A stretch of DNA of 64,000 nucleotides from Psychrobacter sp. APC 3426 (GCF_030408035.1 NZ_JASDCF010000003.1:1-64000), one strand, 5' to 3'. Positions 1-9,094 are shown, counted from the first letter of the stretch. Made by a program: numbers and translations. The notes: generated by a model from the letters alone, not told the origin.

Positions 1-126
1 AAAAACTGGGACTGTGACAGTCGGGGCAATTGATCTGTATTTGTGTCTTCATAACCTCAAATATATCATCTTGCTTTGACTGTCACCCTCCCTTTATTAC
101 TCCAGCATACTTTTTGATACACCACC
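1..126 (-). mobile_element. Edge of an IS1-type insertion sequence (partial)
   Basis: A leftward reading frame begins with ATG at 50-52 and runs off the window. Its 17 visible codons start MKTQIQINCPDCHS, with a CPDC zinc-finger motif placed like the N-terminus of IS1-family InsA proteins. An AGG lies just upstream. The sequence at 105-126, read on the minus strand, starts GGTGGTGTATC and could be the terminal inverted repeat. The other end and the transposase body are outside the window, so the family and the exact boundary are inferred. Any other small zinc-ribbon protein remains possible. Confidence 0.45.
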
Positions 127-222
127 AACACTATAAAAAGCCATATCAAGCAGCCATCAGCTGACAAGCAAAAGCCCTTAATCATCTAACTCTCGCTTGT
201 CTAAAACTTATGTACTCGAGCG

Positions 223-1065
223 TTAGTCATTCAAACCCAATACATCCTGCATGTTATATTGCCCATTCGACTGCTCAATCACCCAAGTAGCCGCACGTAC
301 TGCACCAGCGGCAAAGGTCATACGTGCACGCGCACGGTGAGTAATCTCAACCACCTCACCATCGGCGATAAACATCACAGTATGATCACCGATGATTTCA
401 CCGCCCCGTATCGCATGAATACCAATCGTACCAGCTGCACGCTCGCCTGTTTGCCCTTCGCGACCATAGACTGCAACGTCTTTTAAATTCTGTCCACGCG
501 CTTCTGCGACGGCTTCTGCCATCATATAAGCGGTGCCCGATGGTGCGTCGATTTTATGCTTATGATGCGCTTCGATGACTTCTACATCGGCATCAGTGCC
601 AAAGGCTTTTGCCGCCATGCCGAGTAATTTTAATGACAAATTGACGCCTGTTGAATAGTTACCAGCATAGACGATTGCGATTTGTTTACTGGCTTCTGTT
701 AGCACCTGTTCTTGCTGCTCATTAAAGCCTGTGGTACCGATGACCATCGCAACACCATTCGCTGCGCAGACTTGCATGTTTTGTTCAGTGGCATCAGGCA
801 GGCTAAAGTCAATCAGCACATCGATGTCATTAATAACCAATTTTAAATCATCGACAATCTGCACATCTAGATGACCAATCGCTGCGACTTCGCCGGCATC
901 TGCGCCAACCAAGCTTGAGCCTTGACGCTCAATCGCGGCATTCAGTGTCGTTTGTGCATTGTCTTGTACTGCTTCGATGAGCATACGCCCCATGCGCCCA
1001 CCAGCACCGATAACACCTATTTTGATAGCTTGGTCCTGCTCTTTCTTTTCTGCTTGTTGGCTCAT
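223..1065 (-). CDS. dapB: 4-hydroxy-tetrahydrodipicolinate reductase DapB
   Basis: Cytosolic NAD(P)H-dependent reductase of the diaminopimelate/lysine pathway, acting after DapA. The 280-residue length is close to the family norm of about 270. An N-terminal Rossmann motif GAGGRMGRM lies near residues 20-28. The signature [15 protein letters not shown] around residues 165-180 contains the catalytic His and Lys. The ATG at 1063-1065 is preceded by AGGA about 8 nt upstream. The first dozen residues, rich in Gln, Glu and Lys, form a short extension before the Rossmann strand. The gene reads the same way as dnaJ but is separated from it by a strong hairpin terminator, so it probably has its own promoter. 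Function is confident. Confidence 0.96.
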   Translation of the reverse strand: MSQQAEKKEQDQAIKIGVIGAGGRMGRMLIEAVQDNAQTTLNAAIERQGSSLVGADAGEVAAIGHLDVQIVDDLKLVINDIDVLIDFSLPDATEQNMQVCAANGVAMVIGTTGFNEQQEQVLTEASKQIAIVYAGNYSTGVNLSLKLLGMAAKAFGTDADVEVIEAHHKHKIDAPSGTAYMMAEAVAEARGQNLKDVAVYGREGQTGERAAGTIGIHAIRGGEIIGDHTVMFIADGEVVEITHRARARMTFAAGAVRAATWVIEQSNGQYNMQDVLGLND

Positions 1066-1174
1066 ATCTTTTTCCTAAATGTTTTATTTTTAATAAGGTA
1101 GTTTTGAATCCATTTATCGCAAGTTTAGCAAATATCAATGTATCAATGTATCAATTGTCTTTTACACACTCAAT

Positions 1175-1210
1175 AAAAAAGCCCAAAGGTTTCACATGAA
1201 ACCTTTGGGC
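1175..1210 (-). terminator. dnaJ terminator with embedded parS-like core
   Basis: A near-perfect inverted repeat at 1181-1210 (arms GCCCAAAGGTTTCA and its complement) is followed on the minus strand by six T at 1175-1180. This is a classic intrinsic terminator for leftward dnaJ transcription. The tip of the hairpin is the 14-mer GTTTCACATGAAAC, the same motif found at the other parS-like sites. Confidence 0.85.
1189..1202. other. parS-like site, CACATG core
   Basis: GTTTCACATGAAAC matches the central 14 bp of the bacterial parS consensus TGTTTCACGTGAAACA except for one core base. It sits inside the dnaJ terminator, so part of its symmetry could serve transcription termination. ParB binding is inferred. 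Confidence 0.5.
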
Positions 1211-1256
1211 TCGCTAATATGCTTGTATTGATAAAATCAGTCAATCATAAGTAATC

Positions 1257-2393
1257 TTAGTCAAATAAATCGCCAATCTTTTTAAAGAATGACTTCTTAT
1301 GTGGTGACTGCTGATGCTTGCTGTCGCCATCAAGTGTATCTTGGAATTGACGCAACAGATCTTTTTGCTCGCGAGTCAAATTCACTGGCGTCTCAATGAC
1401 CACACGGCAAATTAGATCGCCTTTCATGGTCGTGCGTACTGGCGTCACACCTTTGCCACGCACACGCAATAACTTACCACTTTGCGTGCCTTCTGCAACC
1501 TTGATTTTAACTTTGCCATCTAAGGTTGGGATTTCAACTTCTTTGCCCAATGCCGCATCAGTGATACTCACCGGCACATCCATATAAAGGTCTGCACCTT
1601 GACGGGTAAAGACATCATGTGGTTTCACACGTACTTCGACATATAAATCGCCGTTTTGCACGCCAGCACCACCTGCCTCGCCTTCGCCCGCAAGGCGAAC
1701 ACGATCACCATCATCGACGCCTGCTGGAATAGATACTTCAAGCGTACGCGATTTGTCTTTGACGCCATTACCATGACAGTCAGGGCAAGGATTCTTAATC
1801 TGTTTGCCAGAACCACCACACTGTGGACACGCTTGCTGCACGGCAAAGAAACCTTGCTGCATGCGTACTTGGCCTTGACCATGACACATCTGACAAGTCA
1901 CAACGTCTGAAGCATCTTTTGCACCTTTACCATCACAGGTGCCACATGGTGCTGGAGCAGTAAAGCTGATTTCTTTTTTGCAGCCACGTACTGCCTCTTC
2001 TAACGTCAGCTCAATGACGTAACGCAAGTCCGAACCACGACGTGAACGCCCACCGCCGCCGCCACGTGACTGACCGAAAATATCACCAAAGTTGCCGAAA
2101 ATATCACCAAAAATGTCTTGGAAGTTGCCACCGCCAGCGCCGCCGAAACCACCACCGCCCATGCCATTTTCAAAGGCAGAATGGCCCATACGGTCGTAAG
2201 CTGAGCGCTTATCTTCATCACTCAATACTTCATATGCCATTGATGCTTCTTTGAACTTGTCTTCGGCATCAGGGTCATCAGAGTTGCGATCTGGATGGTA
2301 TTTCATGGCCAGCTTGCGGTAGGCTCGCTTAATTTCCTTGCTGTCAGCGGTCTTGCTGACACCTAATACTTCATAAAAATCGCGCTTACTCAT
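1257..2393 (-). CDS. dnaJ: Chaperone protein DnaJ (Hsp40)
   Basis: Co-chaperone that stimulates the DnaK ATPase and delivers unfolded clients. The 378-residue product has the full type-I layout: a J domain with the HPD motif (YHPDRNSDD), a long Gly/Phe-rich linker around residues 75-125, four zinc-binding CxxCxGxG repeats ([32 protein letters not shown]), then the client-binding C-terminal domain. The chosen start, ATG at 2391-2393, gives the canonical [13 protein letters not shown] longer frame begins at 2441, but its 16 extra residues look unlike the family. dnaK and grpE are not upstream in this window, so dnaJ appears as a single-gene unit. Confidence 0.97.
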   Translation of the reverse strand: MSKRDFYEVLGVSKTADSKEIKRAYRKLAMKYHPDRNSDDPDAEDKFKEASMAYEVLSDEDKRSAYDRMGHSAFENGMGGGGFGGAGGGNFQDIFGDIFGNFGDIFGQSRGGGGGRSRRGSDLRYVIELTLEEAVRGCKKEISFTAPAPCGTCDGKGAKDASDVVTCQMCHGQGQVRMQQGFFAVQQACPQCGGSGKQIKNPCPDCHGNGVKDKSRTLEVSIPAGVDDGDRVRLAGEGEAGGAGVQNGDLYVEVRVKPHDVFTRQGADLYMDVPVSITDAALGKEVEIPTLDGKVKIKVAEGTQSGKLLRVRGKGVTPVRTTMKGDLICRVVIETPVNLTREQKDLLRQFQDTLDGDSKHQQSPHKKSFFKKIGDLFD

Positions 2394-2814
2394 GGGCTCT
2401 CCTATCGTCTTTACAGTGCCACCGGCCAATCGATTCATCAACCCTTATCATCGCTTGCGTTTTATACACAATGACACCAAAGGTTTCACATGAAACGTCT
2501 TAGGTTATGGATAGCAAGATGATGATATTTAAATCTTATGAGCGAATACGGTGGGATGCTGCTTAGCCAAATCAATTATTAAAAGTTTGCGCTATTTATG
2601 GAGATGCCATGGGCATTTATCAAGCGCTTGCATGCTGAAATTCTGACTTATGCGGTTTTAAGCCCTCTAAAAAAGACCTTATTAAGAATTGAGTAAAGGT
2701 TTTTATACCTTTCTAAAGGCTGCCCATGCTAATATTTAGCGCCATATCGATAGGGTTTTGCATCCTATTTTTGAGATTTACCGCCATTTCGTTTGCGCTA
2801 AGGTAGCAATTTTT
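2394..2814. other. Divergent intergenic region, dnaJ / DUF2939 gene
   Basis: This 421-bp gap lies between two divergent genes and must contain both promoters. It has a parS-like site at 2483-2496. I could not assign clear -35/-10 pairs, and saw no convincing open frame or RNA gene. Confidence 0.5.
2483..2496. other. parS-like site, CACATG core
   Basis: GTTTCACATGAAAC in the dnaJ upstream region. Unlike the copy at 1189, it is not part of a longer hairpin, which supports a role as a protein-binding site rather than a terminator remnant. Confidence 0.55.
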
Positions 2815-3468
2815 ATGAAAAAGCTGATTGTTTTATTGATTATCATTGCAGTCGTGGTCTATGGCGGCTCGCCTTATTACAGCGCCTATCAGCTGAAAAA
2901 TGCCTATGATGCCAAAGATGGTGCGACTATCGCGGCGGCGATTGATTATGAACAGGTACGTCCAAGTATCCAAAATCAGCTAACCACCCAATTTGCCACG
3001 ACCATGACTCAGTATCCACTGGTCGCAGAGCTCGGCGGTGCGCCACTCGCTGATGCAGCAAACGGCTTTATCACCCAAGCAGTTGATGGGGCTGTTACGC
3101 CACAAAACATCGAAAAAATCATCAATACTCAAGGGCAAGCCAACACTGCAACCAAAGAGCTTGCTGCTGCATGGGCCATCGCGAGCAATCAAGTCGATCT
3201 CAAAGACTTGATTCAGAGCTTAATCATCCACCGCGGCGACATCAATGTCGTGGTAAAAAATCAAATGCAGCAAATCATGGACAAGCAAGCGACTGAGCTA
3301 GAGCAGCAAGCGGCGCAAGGCTCTGACAGTGACAAACCCACATTGAGCTATTGCGGTATCAATTGCTTTACCATCAGTGGGCAGGTTAAAGGTTATCCAC
3401 TTACTATCGAGATGCAGCGTGATGGTTTGATTGATTGGAAAATCGTTGATATCGTTTTGCCGCAATAG
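2815..3468 (+). CDS. DUF2939 family protein, membrane-anchored
   Basis: Function unknown. The 217-residue product begins MKKLIVLLIIIAVVVYGG, a single hydrophobic segment that would act as a signal anchor. The rest is soluble and probably periplasmic. The opening SPYYSAYQLKNAYDAKD, with its repeated aromatic and small residues, is typical of DUF2939 proteins as I know them. Two cysteines lie near the C-terminus (YCGINCFT) and could form a disulfide. The frame extends back to 2758, but the ATG at 2815 has AAGG upstream and puts the membrane segment at the N-terminus. The gene stands alone and converges on the dsbC-like gene across a bidirectional terminator. Confidence 0.75.
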   Translation: MKKLIVLLIIIAVVVYGGSPYYSAYQLKNAYDAKDGATIAAAIDYEQVRPSIQNQLTTQFATTMTQYPLVAELGGAPLADAANGFITQAVDGAVTPQNIEKIINTQGQANTATKELAAAWAIASNQVDLKDLIQSLIIHRGDINVVVKNQMQQIMDKQATELEQQAAQGSDSDKPTLSYCGINCFTISGQVKGYPLTIEMQRDGLIDWKIVDIVLPQ

Positions 3469-3512
3469 GTGTTGTCATAACAGACTTGCTAGTAGCGCCT
3501 GTTCAACGCAAT

Positions 3513-3552
3513 AAAAAACCGCCGCATGAGCCAATCATGAGGCGGTTTTTTA
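3513..3552. terminator. Bidirectional terminator
   Basis: The A-run and stem AAAAAACCGCC...GGCGGTTTTTT with an extended ATGA/TCAT inner stem lies between two convergent genes. It has an A-run on one side and a T-run on the other, so it should work in both directions. Confidence 0.9.
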
Positions 3553-3587
3553 ATGGTTACCTATCATACTATATGGTTTTTAATGAC

Positions 3588-4655
3588 CTACTCCACGCCC
3601 AAAAATTCTAAAAACTCAAGGCTCTCAAAGCTTGCTTGATACAGCACACCATCTTCACGATAAATAGCAGGCGTGGCCATGACTGCAAGCCCTGCTGCTT
3701 TTTCGCGGTTGGGGGTCACATGATCGACGTTACAACTTGCTGGTGCAGGTGTCATTTCTCCCTGCAACATTGCCTTATCAAAAGCGCTGCGGCGGCTGTC
3801 TTCACTGCCCTGACACCAGATACCGCGCATTTGCTCAGGAGACGCTTCGTATATCGGATAACCAATGGTTTTTACCGTCACACCCTTCGCATTCAGCATC
3901 GGCAACTGTTGATGCAAGCGGCGGCAGTAGGGGCAATTGACGTCATTGGCCACATAAATGACCGCTCTCTCAGGACTGGTCGTTGGATAATTAATCAGTT
4001 GGCTTTCATCTAGAGTCGCAAACACCGATTGATTTTTGCGCTTTTCAAACTCCTCATCGAGCCCGATAAACTGACCATTTTCAATCACTGATATCTCACC
4101 ATCGGTAATATACTGCGCATCATCTGATGACAAGAAAGGCACACCTTCTAACGTTGCGCCCCAAATGACACCCGGTACTGCCGTATAAAAGAACGGTGTC
4201 TTGGCACTCATATTTTTCAGAGCGTCCATATTAGCGAGAATGGCAGACTTAACGCTGGCACTGACAGGCTTGCCTACTTGCGCACTAGTACTACGCGCTG
4301 GGGTTTTGGTCACAACACGCTTGCTTGGATTCTTTTGTAGCTCGCCTTGAATGACATATTTGCCATCTTCTGTCATATGCAGTGGTAGTTGCCCTGCTAG
4401 GTTAACCTGATACATATTAGGAAGCTTAGAGGGTTCAATAGAGATAATTTGCGTTTTAATACCAGCGGTAGTCAGCAGTTGACGCAATCGACTGTCAACA
4501 GACTGGCTAACGGTGCCATTGGCTTGCGTACTTTGGCTGGTTTGTTGGCTGGTGTTTTTCTTGACAGCATCAGTGGCGCTAGGCTGTGCGCAAGCCGTGG
4601 TTGCCAATAGCATGGCAGTAATTAGGCTGGCAGATTTCAATACAGGTAATTTCAC
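3588..4655 (-). CDS. DsbC-like thiol:disulfide isomerase, enlarged N-terminus
   Basis: Predicted periplasmic disulfide isomerase/reductase. An N-terminal hydrophobic stretch ends in TTACAQ, compatible with a lipoprotein signal peptide. The C-terminal thioredoxin fold has the active site CPYC near residue 240 and a cis-Pro loop (ATPAIY). A further cysteine pair (WCQG and ASCN) resembles the structural disulfide of DsbC. At 355 residues it is about 100 longer than typical DsbC. The extra part holds two segments of similar pattern, each ending in KYVIQGEL- or QYITDGEI-type strands, suggesting a tandem DsbC N-terminal dimerisation domain. The start is GTG at 4653-4655 with AGGA upstream. Its electron donor (a DsbD) is not in the window. 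Confidence 0.82.
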   Translation of the reverse strand: MKLPVLKSASLITAMLLATTACAQPSATDAVKKNTSQQTSQSTQANGTVSQSVDSRLRQLLTTAGIKTQIISIEPSKLPNMYQVNLAGQLPLHMTEDGKYVIQGELQKNPSKRVVTKTPARSTSAQVGKPVSASVKSAILANMDALKNMSAKTPFFYTAVPGVIWGATLEGVPFLSSDDAQYITDGEISVIENGQFIGLDEEFEKRKNQSVFATLDESQLINYPTTSPERAVIYVANDVNCPYCRRLHQQLPMLNAKGVTVKTIGYPIYEASPEQMRGIWCQGSEDSRRSAFDKAMLQGEMTPAPASCNVDHVTPNREKAAGLAVMATPAIYREDGVLYQASFESLEFLEFLGVE

Positions 4656-5063
4656 AGAGACAGTCCTATCGGTTTTTCATAATGGTTGCGTAATAGTAGT
4701 TGTGTAATATTCTGAAAATAATAACGGCTATGTCCAATAGCCATTACATTTAATAAAGAGTTTTAGAATCTTCATTCCTAATTTCGTTATTAATAAAGAC
4801 AACTATATTATGTAAAAACATAGATTAAAATAATACAGAGACTGTAGCACACGAGGTAACTTTGCAAAGCTTTAAACCGTTAATTTTGCAAAACTGCTAC
4901 TTAGCTTTAAGAGATAGGCAACACAGATAGCTGGTAGAAATAAGCAAAGTGAATAAGATAAATGAGGCGAATAGCGGACGACGAAAAGCAGCACACTGTT
5001 GAGCGGCTGCTGATTGTATATATAGCTCTATTTGACTATTCTAACATTTGCTAAAGCGTGAAC
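4656..5063. other. AT-rich intergenic region upstream of dsbC-like gene
   Basis: This 408-bp stretch lies between two leftward genes. It is AT-rich and must contain the promoter of the isomerase gene, but I found no convincing hexamer pair, hairpin terminator or reading frame. Confidence 0.5.
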
Positions 5064-5768
5064 TTAGAATTTGGCGACTTCATCGGCTGTTAAGAAACGA
5101 CTGTCACCTTTATCTAAACCGTCTAAAGTGATATGACCAATACTGGCGCGATGCAGCTCAGTGACTCTGTTGCCAAAGTAACCCATCATGCGTTTTACTT
5201 GATGGTATTTGCCCTGCTCTAGAGTCAGGCGTGCATGAGTCTCATCGATAAACTCAAGAATCGCAGGCTTTGTTTCTTCATGCTCGCCTTCTAGTAAGAT
5301 ACCTTCAGCCACTTTTTTAACCGCATTGGCTTGAGCGTCGCTGTCCATTGCTTCAGCCAATGTTAGCTCATAAATCTTGGCATGCGCATGTTTAGGGCTG
5401 GTAACACGGTGCAACCATTTGCCATCATCACTGATAAGCAACGCACCCGTGGTATCGACATCGAGGCGACCTGCAATACGCAAGCTGCCAAGCTCTGGTA
5501 CCGCAATCAGCTCAGTAACGATAGGATGCTCTTTAGCCTTTAAGGTACATTCAAAGCCTTCAGGCTTATGCAAGAGGATATAACGATTGCCCGCCGCAAC
5601 TGACAATGGCTCGCCTGCCCACAGCACTTCATCATTGACGATATCGACGTGCAACCCAGGGTCTTTGACCACAGTATCATTTACCGTCACTTCGCCGGCG
5701 TGCAGAATCTTTTTTGATTCTTTACGTGACAGCTCAGTGGCTTTACTAAGAAATTTATCTAGACGCAT
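5064..5768 (-). CDS. rsuA: 16S rRNA pseudouridine(516) synthase RsuA
   Basis: Modifies uridine 516 of 16S rRNA during small-subunit assembly. An S4 RNA-binding domain comes first (MRLDKFLSKATELSRKES). The RsuA/RluB/E/F catalytic domain carries GRLDVDTTGALLI, whose first Asp is the nucleophile. A later KYHQVKRMMGYFGNRV segment is typical of the family. The 234-residue length fits RsuA. The frame extends to 5801, and ATG at 5783 is another option. I chose the ATG at 5766-5768 because the product then begins MRLDKF, as RsuA does. RluE is the nearest alternative, since that subfamily shares the catalytic motif. Confidence 0.88.
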   Translation of the reverse strand: MRLDKFLSKATELSRKESKKILHAGEVTVNDTVVKDPGLHVDIVNDEVLWAGEPLSVAAGNRYILLHKPEGFECTLKAKEHPIVTELIAVPELGSLRIAGRLDVDTTGALLISDDGKWLHRVTSPKHAHAKIYELTLAEAMDSDAQANAVKKVAEGILLEGEHEETKPAILEFIDETHARLTLEQGKYHQVKRMMGYFGNRVTELHRASIGHITLDGLDKGDSRFLTADEVAKF

Positions 5769-5965
5769 ACTATTTACTACCATCCGTTTTATGTGACCCA
5801 CCCTAAATCAGTCGCCAACGTCATTCGCATTCAGGCATGACCTGCTCGTTATCTTCACTGGTTAGAAATGGTACTATAATGAAAAAATTAATGAACACTG
5901 CGCCAAATACGGACGACAGTGAAAGTTAGACCAGTTTACCATATCCAACCTAAGCCTGATGAAAT

Positions 5966-6562
5966 ATGAGCTATCAAACGCTAAAACGTGCGGTCACCGC
6001 TCGTCTAGAAATTAAAAAATCCGACTTTATTGCTTACGCTTATCCTGTGACCTCGCGTGAGCAAGCTATGTTTCACGTGGAACAACTGCGCGAACAGTAT
6101 GCAGATGCTCGACATCACTGCTGGGCATATATCATTGGTGACCCCAATAACACTACTAGCGCGGGGTTTGACGATGATGGCGAACCGAACGGTACTGCAG
6201 GACGACCGATATTGAATGTCTTGCAGCATAAATCTATCGGCAACGTCATTATCATCGTAGTGCGTTATTTTGGTGGTATCAAACTCGGCGCAGGTGGTCT
6301 CACCCGCGCTTATGCCGGCTCAGCGCAAGCGGCCGTTGATGAGATGGTCTTGCTGCCTTATGTGCCGATGACACAAGTACAAATATTGGCAGAATTTGCC
6401 ACTGAAGCGCAGTGCCGTTATGTAGTAGAAAGTTTAAATGGCAGTATCGATGACGTAACGTATAGCAAGCAAGTGACATTGACCGTAACGCTCGCTGAGG
6501 CAGATATCGACAGCTTAAAAGAGCGGCTGGCGATGGATGGGCGCGTCTTAGAGTCGCCATAA
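5966..6562 (+). CDS. YigZ/IMPACT family protein
   Basis: Conserved protein of the UPF0029/IMPACT family, which includes E. coli YigZ and eukaryotic IMPACT. The molecular role is not settled. The family signature GGIKLGAGGLTRAYAGSA is near residues 104-121, preceded by DDGEPNGTAGRPIL, another hallmark. A C-terminal DUF1949-like domain of ferredoxin fold is expected over the last 65 residues. The 198-residue length is typical. The codons for MFHVEQ near residue 35 contain a parS-like 16-mer. The gene starts about 200 bp to the right of divergent rsuA. Confidence 0.9.
   Translation: MSYQTLKRAVTARLEIKKSDFIAYAYPVTSREQAMFHVEQLREQYADARHHCWAYIIGDPNNTTSAGFDDDGEPNGTAGRPILNVLQHKSIGNVIIIVVRYFGGIKLGAGGLTRAYAGSAQAAVDEMVLLPYVPMTQVQILAEFATEAQCRYVVESLNGSIDDVTYSKQVTLTVTLAEADIDSLKERLAMDGRVLESP
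6069..6084. other. parS-like site, one-base variant
   Basis: TGTTTCACGTGGAACA inside the yigZ-family gene differs from the consensus TGTTTCACGTGAAACA at one position, and that change moves it toward the known Pseudomonas-type form TGTTCCACGTGGAACA. It is translated as part of MFHVEQ. Confidence 0.5.
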
Positions 6563-6765
6563 ATAACCAGTGTTTTTGAAAACTGTCTTAAATGACTGTT
6601 AAGTAGTGTTTTTAACTCCATACTTTCAGTCAATTTTTTGAGTGACGTTGTTTTGATTGATATTGTTTTGAGTAACCATGCGTTCACTGAAAATCATTGG
6701 TTTTAACCTTAGCAGTCGGTATGATAAGTCACTGTTTTTTATAACAACTCATATAAGACTTTCCT

Positions 6766-7881
6766 ATGCCAACTTCAAAACCGAACAAACCTTTCTCACC
6801 CGCGCCGTTTAAACCACCCTTTTGGCTGACCAATCCACATTTGCAAAGCATTTTGCCCAAGTTTTTTGCGCCCAAGACACCAAGCTACCGCCGCGTGATT
6901 AAGCAAGATTCACTGTGTGAAACCGATATCGCTTATGATTTTTACGATGCTCATCCTATTCAAAATCCAGAATCTTCAGAAAATGGCAAACGTGAGCAAA
7001 CGCCATTAATCGTGTTATTTCATGGCATGGAAGGCAGTAGCGACAGCCATTATGCGCGCGCCTTGGCGTATCAAATGCATGCACAAGGGTGGCATTTTGT
7101 TGTGGCGCACTTTCGTAGTTGTGGTGGTATTCCCGCTAACGGCAGCGTGTTTTATAACGCTGGTGACACGGGCGAGGTGCATCATATGTTAGAAAACTTG
7201 CGCGAAAATTATGCACATATTTACGCAGTGGGCGTGTCACTTGGTGGTAATGCCTTAGCAAAATATATGGGCGAATATGGCGATAACGCACTATGTGATG
7301 GCGCAGTCGTGATTTCTGCGCCAGTCGATATGTCGTCCGCTGCGATTACCATGCATAGCTTTTTGAGCCACCGGATTTATACGCCGTATTTGCTCAATCC
7401 TATCATCAAAAAAGCACTGGCTAATGATTTAAGCCAAGATGAGATTAACTCTATTAAGGCGGCTAATCGCATCAGTGATTTTGATGATATTTTCACCGCC
7501 CCGCGTCATGGCTATCGCTCAAAAAACGACTATTATCACTCATCTTCTGCCTTGCCATACTTAAGGAATGTCACGAGCCCGCTATTGCTCATTAGCGCCA
7601 AAGATGACCCCTTTATTGGCTTTACCGCCACGCCAAATGATGTCTCGGACAGTGTCACTATTTTAGATACCGAACACGGTGGTCATATTGGCTATTTGCG
7701 CTACCGCTCAAACAGTCATGGAGAAAATGAGCAGTCTGCTAATGGTAAAACCAAGCAACCTAGCGATAATGGTAAAAAAACAAAATCGTCGAAATTCGAT
7801 ATCAATTGGATACCCGAAACCGTCAGCGCTTACTTTAATCATATTGGTGTAGCGTCTAACGCTGATAACGATATTGATTAA
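6766..7881 (+). CDS. YheT-like alpha/beta hydrolase
   Basis: Predicted cytosolic hydrolase of the AB-hydrolase/UPF0017 (YheT) group; the substrate is unknown. The family opening FWLTNPHLQSILPKFF lies near residues 20-35. An oxyanion-loop motif LFHGMEGSSDSHYAR follows near residue 85, and the nucleophile elbow GVSLGGNAL is near residue 160. An Asp (AKDDPF) and a late His (EHGGHIGYL) complete the triad. At 371 residues it is longer than E. coli YheT. Part of the excess is a low-complexity, Asn/Lys/Ser-rich insert around residues 325-345. The next gene follows after about 70 bp on the same strand and could be co-transcribed. Confidence 0.88.
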   Translation: MPTSKPNKPFSPAPFKPPFWLTNPHLQSILPKFFAPKTPSYRRVIKQDSLCETDIAYDFYDAHPIQNPESSENGKREQTPLIVLFHGMEGSSDSHYARALAYQMHAQGWHFVVAHFRSCGGIPANGSVFYNAGDTGEVHHMLENLRENYAHIYAVGVSLGGNALAKYMGEYGDNALCDGAVVISAPVDMSSAAITMHSFLSHRIYTPYLLNPIIKKALANDLSQDEINSIKAANRISDFDDIFTAPRHGYRSKNDYYHSSSALPYLRNVTSPLLLISAKDDPFIGFTATPNDVSDSVTILDTEHGGHIGYLRYRSNSHGENEQSANGKTKQPSDNGKKTKSSKFDINWIPETVSAYFNHIGVASNADNDID

Positions 7882-7948
7882 TCACTATAACAATCATTCG
7901 TCACCTGCTACCTCTATACTCTACTATCTAACCCTTTGAGATTGCGCT

Positions 7949-8491
7949 ATGTATCCTTTTATCCGCTATACCAGCACTATCATAAAATCTGCCATAAGAG
8001 CTAAAAAAGGCAATACCCTCACCTTTAGAGATACTGGCGAAATTGAGTTTTACTGCCGCCTGACCGATATCGACAATTTCCTCGAGATGAATAACGGTCG
8101 TGTGCTCACGCTCTATGATATGGGACGCACAGACTTTGCAGTGCGTAGCGGACTGGGTCGCCAATTGCTGAAGCAGCGTTGGGGTATGGTCGTTGCTGGT
8201 AGTACTGTGCAGTATCGCAAACGCATTCGTGCCTTTGATAAGGTGACGATGAAGACGCATATCGCAGGCTTCGATGAGCGCTGGATATATATCGAACAGT
8301 CGATGTGGGTTAAAGGCAAGCCGTGTTCCTCTGCGCTATTGCGCACAGGCATCACCGAAAGTGGCAAAGTCATTGAAACTGCACGCGTGCTAGAAGCATT
8401 GGATCAAGCAGATTGGCAACTGCCACCAACAGGCTATGTGGCGGAGTGGATAGTCAGTGATGCTGACCGCCCGTGGCCACCACAAAGTTAG
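7949..8491 (+). CDS. Acyl-CoA thioesterase-like hot-dog protein
   Basis: Predicted 4-hydroxybenzoyl-CoA thioesterase-type (hot-dog) enzyme of 180 residues. The segment RLTDIDNFLEMNNGRVLTLYDMGR near residues 33-56 matches the THEM6/PF13279-like pattern, in which an acidic residue just before MNN lines the active site. VVAGSTVQYRKRIRAFD follows as the central strand pair. No signal peptide is evident; the N-terminal IIKSAIRAKK stretch is basic. It may hydrolyse acyl-CoA, but the substrate cannot be read from the sequence. It lies 67 bp after the YheT-like hydrolase. Confidence 0.8.
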   Translation: MYPFIRYTSTIIKSAIRAKKGNTLTFRDTGEIEFYCRLTDIDNFLEMNNGRVLTLYDMGRTDFAVRSGLGRQLLKQRWGMVVAGSTVQYRKRIRAFDKVTMKTHIAGFDERWIYIEQSMWVKGKPCSSALLRTGITESGKVIETARVLEALDQADWQLPPTGYVAEWIVSDADRPWPPQS

Positions 8492-8650
8492 AACCGATTA
8501 TGTAATGATATTTATAAGTCACAAGCAGCTCGTCACAACTAAGCAACCTTATAGCTACTATTTTCTAACAAGACATTATATGAATACATATAGTAAATGT
8601 TAGGATAGTAGTGAGTTCCCTACTCAACTGAATACCCTTTAATTAGAAAA

Positions 8651-8710
8651 CAGTCTAATTAAAAAGAAGCTAATTAAAAAGAAGCTAATTAAAAACAGTC
8701 TAATAAGGAA
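8651..8710 (+). repeat. Four-unit 15-bp tandem repeat
   Basis: Four consecutive 15-bp units. The middle two are identical (GAAGCTAATTAAAAA), the first is CAGTCTAATTAAAAA, and the last (CAGTCTAATAAGGAA) merges into the ribosome-binding site of the DsrE-like gene. The AT-rich, phased repeats sit directly before the start codon at 8717. Confidence 0.85.
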
Positions 8711-8716
8711 AATAAT

Positions 8717-9094
8717 ATGATTAATAATACGGATTATGTCGGTACACTCTTTGATAATAGTGACTCAAACCCAAGTAAAATCACCTTAGCCTTTACCATG
8801 GCAGGTGTCGCGCTTAAAAAGGGTCACTCTGCCTCGGTGATATTGATGGTCGATGCCGTACATTTGGCCTTACCGAACGCTTTGGATAACGTCGATATCG
8901 GCGCACCGTTCGACCCTGCTAAGGATTTGCTAGAAAGCTTTATTGAAAAAGGTGGTCAAGTATTGGTCTGCGGCGCTTGTATGAAACACAACGGTGTAGA
9001 AGAATCAGCCATTGATAAGCGCTTCACCGTCATCAGTGGTGACGATGTGGTTGAGCTGCTGATGAATGCGAAAGGCTCTTTGCAGTTGAATTAA
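8717..9094 (+). CDS. DsrE-family protein
   Basis: Small 125-residue protein with the DsrE/DsrF-like Rossmann-type fold. Related proteins relay sulfur or act in stress roles, but the specific function here is unknown. SKITLAFTMAGVALKKGH near residues 16-33 and a CGACMKHNGV motif near residues 91-100, carrying two cysteines on a loop, fit the family. No DsrF or DsrH partner is next to it, so a complete DsrEFH/TusBCD relay is not supported. The ATG is preceded by AAGGAAAA, which is itself derived from the last unit of the tandem repeat. Confidence 0.8.
   Translation: MINNTDYVGTLFDNSDSNPSKITLAFTMAGVALKKGHSASVILMVDAVHLALPNALDNVDIGAPFDPAKDLLESFIEKGGQVLVCGACMKHNGVEESAIDKRFTVISGDDVVELLMNAKGSLQLN

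Noticed and set aside
3636..4013. Plus-strand ORF opposite the DsbC-like gene
   Set aside because: It lies fully within a well-supported gene on the other strand and shows no motif; treated as a shadow.
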